From contig NZ_JAMSLS010000003.1 in assembly GCF_023806465.1 (NCBI RefSeq), forward strand, positions 372,001-436,000: 64,000 bases of DNA. Direction: 5' to 3'. Positions 60,223 through 64,000 of the stretch are shown one piece after another (the stretch's first letter is position 1; every line of letters begins with the position of its first letter). The position numbers and the translations under genes were made by a program. A model generated the notes under the pieces. It searched no databases, was not told the DNA's origin, and saw only the letters and a program-made list of their open reading frames with translations. The DNA comes from Thermomicrobium sp. CFH 73360 (lineage in GTDB: Bacteria; Chloroflexota; Chloroflexia; Thermomicrobiales; Thermomicrobiaceae).

Positions 60223-61377
60223 TCAGCTTGCTCCCGGTGGCACAACGGCATTCGTGCGACGACCATCACGTTCGGCTGCTTCATCGGTCTTTTCGCGAAC
60301 GCGCTCCAAGAGCGCGGCCAAACCAATCCGCTCACTTCCGGCGAACGCAGCCAGCCGCGCTCGGTTGCATCGCACCTCGACCCGCTCCCCGACCGCCAAC
60401 TCGACGGAAGGCGGCTGGCTCGTTTCTACCGTGATGCCGCAGCGCAGGAGCACTCGATACACCGTTTCGGCCCCGACAAAGCGTCGGTCGACCACAACCC
60501 CAAGCCCTTCTGGATGCGGCTCCAACACCACGTCTCGTGGACGCAGCAGGAGCTCCACCTGTTCGACAGGCGCCCGCTCCCCTTCCAGTGCAAAGGGGCC
60601 GAGATCACTGCGACCAATCGTCCCGAGTACCCGGGCGGGAACGAAGGTCGCTTGCCCAAGCAGGCGGGCTACCTCGCGAGTCTTTGGTTCGTGATACACC
60701 CGCTCCGGTGTATCGACTTGCACGATTGTCCCACCGAGCATGACCGCAACGCGGTCCGCCAGCGACAACGCTTCGTCGCGATCGTGTGTCACAAGCACGA
60801 CCGTCGCACCAAGCTCCCGCAGCAGCCGCCGCAATTCTTCCCGCATTCGCTGCCGGAGCTCCGCGTCCAGGTTGGCAAACGGCTCATCCAAGAGCAGCAC
60901 GGATGGTCGCGGTGCGAGTGCTCGGGCGATCGCGACCCGCTGTTGCTGCCCCCCAGAGAGCTGATGCGGGTAGCGCTTCCGGAAGGGTCCGAGTCCAGTA
61001 AGTTGCAGGAGTTCCTCGACACGCTGCCGTCGCTCGCTCCGTCCCAGACGATGGAGTCCGAAAGCAATGTTCTCCTCCACCGTCAGATGCGGGAAGAGTG
61101 CGTAGTCCTGGAAAACAAGCCCAACGCCTCGTTCCTCCGGTGGGAGAAACCGATCGCCCCCAGCTACCAACACCCCAGCAATCTCGATCGACCCGGCGTC
61201 TGGTCGCTCCAATCCGGCGGTCAGCCGCAACGTTGTCGTCTTCCCACAGCCGCTTGGCCCCAGAATAGCGAGGAGTTCACCCCCTCGCACTTCAAGCCAG
61301 AGATCATGCACCGCCGGATGCTGGTGACCGGGATACCACTTCCACACCCCGGCCAGTCGGACTGCTGCCGAATGCAC
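60223..61377 (-). CDS. fbpC: ABC transporter ATPase, Fe(III)/FbpC type
   Basis: 384 residues. Walker A LGPSGCGKTTTLRL, Q-loop VFQDYALFPHLTV, signature HQLSGGQQQRVAIARAL, Walker B SVLLLDEPFANLD and H-loop VLVTHDRDEA. The C-terminal TOBE-like region is VELLLRPRDVVLEPHPEG. It powers the permease encoded upstream. GTG 61377 follows GGGAGGGAGG; the long upstream open frame belongs to the permease's opposite reading and is not coding. Last gene of the transporter operon. Confidence 0.92.
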   Translation of the reverse strand: MHSAAVRLAGVWKWYPGHQHPAVHDLWLEVRGGELLAILGPSGCGKTTTLRLTAGLERPDAGSIEIAGVLVAGGDRFLPPEERGVGLVFQDYALFPHLTVEENIAFGLHRLGRSERRQRVEELLQLTGLGPFRKRYPHQLSGGQQQRVAIARALAPRPSVLLLDEPFANLDAELRQRMREELRRLLRELGATVVLVTHDRDEALSLADRVAVMLGGTIVQVDTPERVYHEPKTREVARLLGQATFVPARVLGTIGRSDLGPFALEGERAPVEQVELLLRPRDVVLEPHPEGLGVVVDRRFVGAETVYRVLLRCGITVETSQPPSVELAVGERVEVRCNRARLAAFAGSERIGLAALLERVREKTDEAAERDGRRTNAVVPPGAS

Positions 61378-61379
61378 CG

Positions 61380-63017
61380 CTATGCCTCCCTCCCGCGCCG
61401 CACTGTCCGGTCCTCCCACCAGCTGAAGAGTGCCATTGGGATCACTCCCGTGCCGAGCAAAAGCAACGTCGGCAGCGCAGCGTGTGACCAGTATGCATCT
61501 GCTGTTGCGTTCCAGATTGTCGTTGCCAGGGTCGTAAATCCAATTGGGCTCAGCAACAGTGTGACCGGGAGCTCCTTCACAGTTGTTAGGAAGACAAGGA
61601 GCATGGCACTGAGCGTCCCTGGGAGGGCGAGTGGGAGTTGGACGCGGAGCCACGTCCGCCAGGGTCGCAACCCCAGTGTCCGGGCCGCTTCCTCCCACCG
61701 CGGGCTTTGCTGCACGAGGACCGCACGGACTGTCCCCACCGCCTCCGGGAGAAAGCGCAAGGCATAGCCGATGATGAGCAACGGTAGCGTCTGATACAGC
61801 AGCGGGAAAAGCTGCGCCGAAAGTGAGACAAGGGCCAACGCAAGGACAATCCCCGGCAAGCTGTAGGTAATCCACAGTGGAAGATCGATCAGTCGTGTCA
61901 GCCGATTCGTCCCGCGAATGACGGCTCGCGCCACAGGAAAGGCGAGGGCCACGGTGACAATCCCCGCAGCCAGGCTGACCGCGAGTGAGTGCAGAAACGG
62001 AGTACTCACATCCGGCAGCGCCTCGCCGAGACGGCGCGCCCGCCACCACCAGTACAGCGCGACACCAGCGGGTAAGCCGAGGGCCACTCCACTGACCAGC
62101 ACGCCAAGGCCCGCCAGAAACCAGGCCCAGACATTTGGTCGCGCCCGGGACGCTGGCCGACTCGATCCCGCAGTGCGAAAGAAGGCCGCGCGCTGACGCC
62201 ACTGTCGCTCCACCAGCACCAACACAGTGGTCAGTCCAACGAGAAGTAACGCCAGCGCAGCAGCTGCCGCCCGATCAAAAGAGAGTCGATACTGGTTGTA
62301 AATGCTGTAGGTCAACGTCGGATAGCGCAGAATTGCGATTGCCCCAAAATCACTCAAAACATACAGTGCCGTGAGCAACATACCAGAGACAAGTCCTGGC
62401 CGGAGCAATGGTACCGTGATATACCAAAAGGTTGCCAAGCGCGTGTGTCCGAGCGTACGTGCCGCATCCTCGAAGCTTGGGTCAAGTCCACGAAGACTCG
62501 CTCGTATCGCCAAATACCCATACGGATAGGTCACCAGGGTCAACGTGAGCCAAGCACCAAAGAAGCCGTAGATCTCGGGTAACCGTTCAAGACCTAGCAC
62601 CCGCTCTGCAACGCCTGCGAGAGCACCACGTGGACCAAGCGTCGCAACGACCGCATAGGCTGTGAGATAGCTGGGGACGGCCATGGGAAGCGCGAAAAGG
62701 ATGGTCATGACCCGCCGGCCCGGCAGGGCGACCCGTTCTGTCACCCAGGCAAGCGGCAGTGCTAACAGAGCGCTCGTCAACGCCACCGTTGCGGCCAAAC
62801 CAAGGCTGCGCAGGAGGAGCGTAACGGTTCGCGGATGCTGCAGGGCAGCAAGCGCACTCTCGCTCCCCTGCCAGGAACGCCAGAGAAGGTAGGCAAGCGG
62901 GCCCAACGCAATGACCGCGATGGCAATGGCAAAAAGCTCGTCCAATGCCAGCGTTCGGTGCGGTCGTCGGACGACAACTGGCTGTTCGAGCGTGGGCCCG
63001 CTTACCTGTACCTTCAC
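61380..63017 (-). CDS. fbpB: ABC transporter permease, Fe(III)/FbpB type (two fused halves)
   Basis: 545 residues, about twelve helices in two homologous halves. Each has an EAA loop for ATPase contact: EDAARTLGHTRLATFWY and EEAARTLGLRPWRTWLR. This is the arrangement of FbpB/SfuB iron permeases and of some thiamin permeases. The start overlaps the binding-protein stop by four bases (ATGA). Confidence 0.92.
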   Translation of the reverse strand: MKVQVSGPTLEQPVVVRRPHRTLALDELFAIAIAVIALGPLAYLLWRSWQGSESALAALQHPRTVTLLLRSLGLAATVALTSALLALPLAWVTERVALPGRRVMTILFALPMAVPSYLTAYAVVATLGPRGALAGVAERVLGLERLPEIYGFFGAWLTLTLVTYPYGYLAIRASLRGLDPSFEDAARTLGHTRLATFWYITVPLLRPGLVSGMLLTALYVLSDFGAIAILRYPTLTYSIYNQYRLSFDRAAAAALALLLVGLTTVLVLVERQWRQRAAFFRTAGSSRPASRARPNVWAWFLAGLGVLVSGVALGLPAGVALYWWWRARRLGEALPDVSTPFLHSLAVSLAAGIVTVALAFPVARAVIRGTNRLTRLIDLPLWITYSLPGIVLALALVSLSAQLFPLLYQTLPLLIIGYALRFLPEAVGTVRAVLVQQSPRWEEAARTLGLRPWRTWLRVQLPLALPGTLSAMLLVFLTTVKELPVTLLLSPIGFTTLATTIWNATADAYWSHAALPTLLLLGTGVIPMALFSWWEDRTVRRGREA

Positions 63018-64000
63018 AGAAGCCCAACCTCCTGTAGCAGTGCCAATGTACCGCGGAGATCATCGAGATCGGACAGGTCGATCGCCGGTGGATTCAGCTG
63101 ATCAAGTGGCGGCAAGTCCGGATGCGCCGGTACTCCCTTAAGCAGTGGATACTCAAACGTTTGCTCAGAGAAGTAGCGTTGCGCCGGTTCGCTTAAGAGA
63201 TAGTCCGCCAACCGCACTGCGAGATCTGGCGCGCGACTACTGGCGAGGATACCGATACCAGCGACGTTGACCAGACCACCAGGATCGCCGTTGGTATAGA
63301 AGTAGTTCTCCGCCGGCAACGGCTGGCCCGCCTGCGCACGCTCCCGCATGAGATAGTAGTGGTTGACGAACCCTGCCTCGATCTCCCCCTTGATGGTCGC
63401 CTGCACAATGCTCGAATTGTTGGGAAATACGCGCGGGTCGAGCGCCTTGATCCCCTCCAGCCAGGCCCGCGCCGTGTCCTCTCCGCGTAGACGGCGCAGC
63501 GCAGTCACGAACGCCTGGAACGAGCCGTTCGTTGGAGCCCAGCCAAGCCGTGCGCGCCAGCGCTCGTTCCCGGCAAAGTCGAGGATCGAGGCCGGGATCT
63601 CCTCTGGTCGCACCCGTTCGGTGTTGTACACCACGGTGCGGACACGGCCACTCACCCCAATCCACACACCCTGCGGCGATCGATAGGGTTCGGGGACACG
63701 CTCAAGGAGCTCCGATGGCAACTGCATCAGTCGCCCCTCCTTGGCCAAGGCACCAAGGGCACCCGCATCCTGACCAAAGAACAGGTCTGCTGGTGAGCGA
63801 TCCCCTTCTTCTAAGATTGCTGTTGCCAGCTCGGCGGTATCTCCGTAGCGAACGCGCACATCCAGCCCCAGTTCCTCGGCAATGCGGTCAAGGAGAGGGC
63901 CGATGAGCGACTTGGAGCGCCCAGAATACACCGTAACGGTTCCAGTGCGTGATACGGCAGTGGAGGAACCGGGAGACGGTGCTGGGGTCGGCGTGACAGC
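63014..64000 (-). CDS. fbpA: Fe(III)-type ABC transporter binding protein, 5' end outside window
   Basis: At least 328 residues are visible; the signal peptide and start lie beyond 64000. The protein starts within a Thr/Pro/Ser linker (TPTPAPSPGSSTAV), suggesting a lipoprotein. Family segments: TVTVYSGRSKSLIGPLL, PADLFFGQDAGALG, and the tyrosine pair GFVNHYYLMRERAQ that coordinates iron in FbpA-type proteins. Ferric iron is the likely ligand, though related proteins bind other anions or thiamin. First gene seen of the binding protein-permease-ATPase operon. Confidence 0.9.
   Translation of the reverse strand, partial: AVTPTPAPSPGSSTAVSRTGTVTVYSGRSKSLIGPLLDRIAEELGLDVRVRYGDTAELATAILEEGDRSPADLFFGQDAGALGALAKEGRLMQLPSELLERVPEPYRSPQGVWIGVSGRVRTVVYNTERVRPEEIPASILDFAGNERWRARLGWAPTNGSFQAFVTALRRLRGEDTARAWLEGIKALDPRVFPNNSSIVQATIKGEIEAGFVNHYYLMRERAQAGQPLPAENYFYTNGDPGGLVNVAGIGILASSRAPDLAVRLADYLLSEPAQRYFSEQTFEYPLLKGVPAHPDLPPLDQLNPPAIDLSDLDDLRGTLALLQEVGLL

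Noticed and set aside
60169-61767. 532-residue plus-strand open frame across the ABC ATPase
   Set aside because: Antisense of fbpC, which has every ABC motif in order.
61378-62202. Long N-terminal extension of the ABC ATPase frame
   Set aside because: It runs through the permease gene in another frame; a GTG with a strong ribosome-binding site at 61377 gives the normal N-terminus.

Overview
The window is a GC-rich bacterial chromosome segment. It contains frequent GTG starts, tightly overlapping operons and several gene families typical of Chloroflexota. The split lipoate ligase, the hyp cluster with a SIS-domain protein, and the Cys-motif plus Pro/Thr-rich surface protein together suggest a thermophilic aerobe of class Thermomicrobia (Thermomicrobium-like). 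That assignment is inference from gene content, not from a marker gene.

Layout. The left end carries a partial amidase, then a plus-strand catabolic operon (amidohydrolase, Zn-type dehydrogenase, two-domain extradiol-dioxygenase-like protein, FAH-family hydrolase; 2.6-6.9 kb) behind a clear TTGACA promoter. A minus-strand run (lpdA, CPA2 antiporter, membrane protein, manA) follows. At 11.6-13.6 kb lies a decayed stretch with a dead Uma2-type gene and a SWIM zinc-finger protein.

The most unusual region is 13.6-21.8 kb, all on the minus strand. It holds three paralogous membrane-anchored beta-propeller proteins resembling methylamine dehydrogenase heavy chains, and three small Cys-rich proteins resembling the tryptophan-tryptophylquinone (TTQ) light chain MauA. 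One heavy chain is fused at its C-terminus to a MauE-like membrane domain. The region also holds a MauD-like thioredoxin, a CcdA/MauF-like membrane protein and an ECF sigma factor. Only one light chain is intact: the second has a frameshift and two TAG codons at Trp positions, and the third has lost its first Cys block. The MauD-like gene is also frameshifted. Three upstream sites share TGTCTG-N17-CGTCA, which I propose is the promoter recognised by the clustered ECF sigma factor.

From 22 to 32 kb there are citrate synthase, a cassette of secretion-type ATPase, MoxR AAA ATPase, VWA protein and a small protein, a two-subunit lipoate ligase, a Yip1-like protein, an FAD amine oxidase and a nitrilase-family amidase. 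At 33-37 kb lies a hydantoinase/oxoprolinase pair. Within its first gene the strand composition flips abruptly from G-rich to C-rich, as expected at a replication terminus or an ancient rearrangement point. The 37-44 kb part has a Pro/Thr-rich surface protein, DUF554, an MbfA-like ferritin/VIT protein, an FAD oxidase, an Ntn asparaginase, a PRC-barrel-like protein and a beheaded K+ channel.

The right third contains an SOS mutasome (imuA-imuB-dnaE2) with a LexA-type box. Next is a complete hypA-B-C-C2-D-E-F [NiFe]-hydrogenase maturation operon with an embedded SIS protein and glutaredoxin-like protein; no hydrogenase structural gene is visible. The window ends in an Fe(III)-type ABC transporter whose binding-protein gene runs off the right edge. 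I saw no tRNA, rRNA, CRISPR array or transposase.
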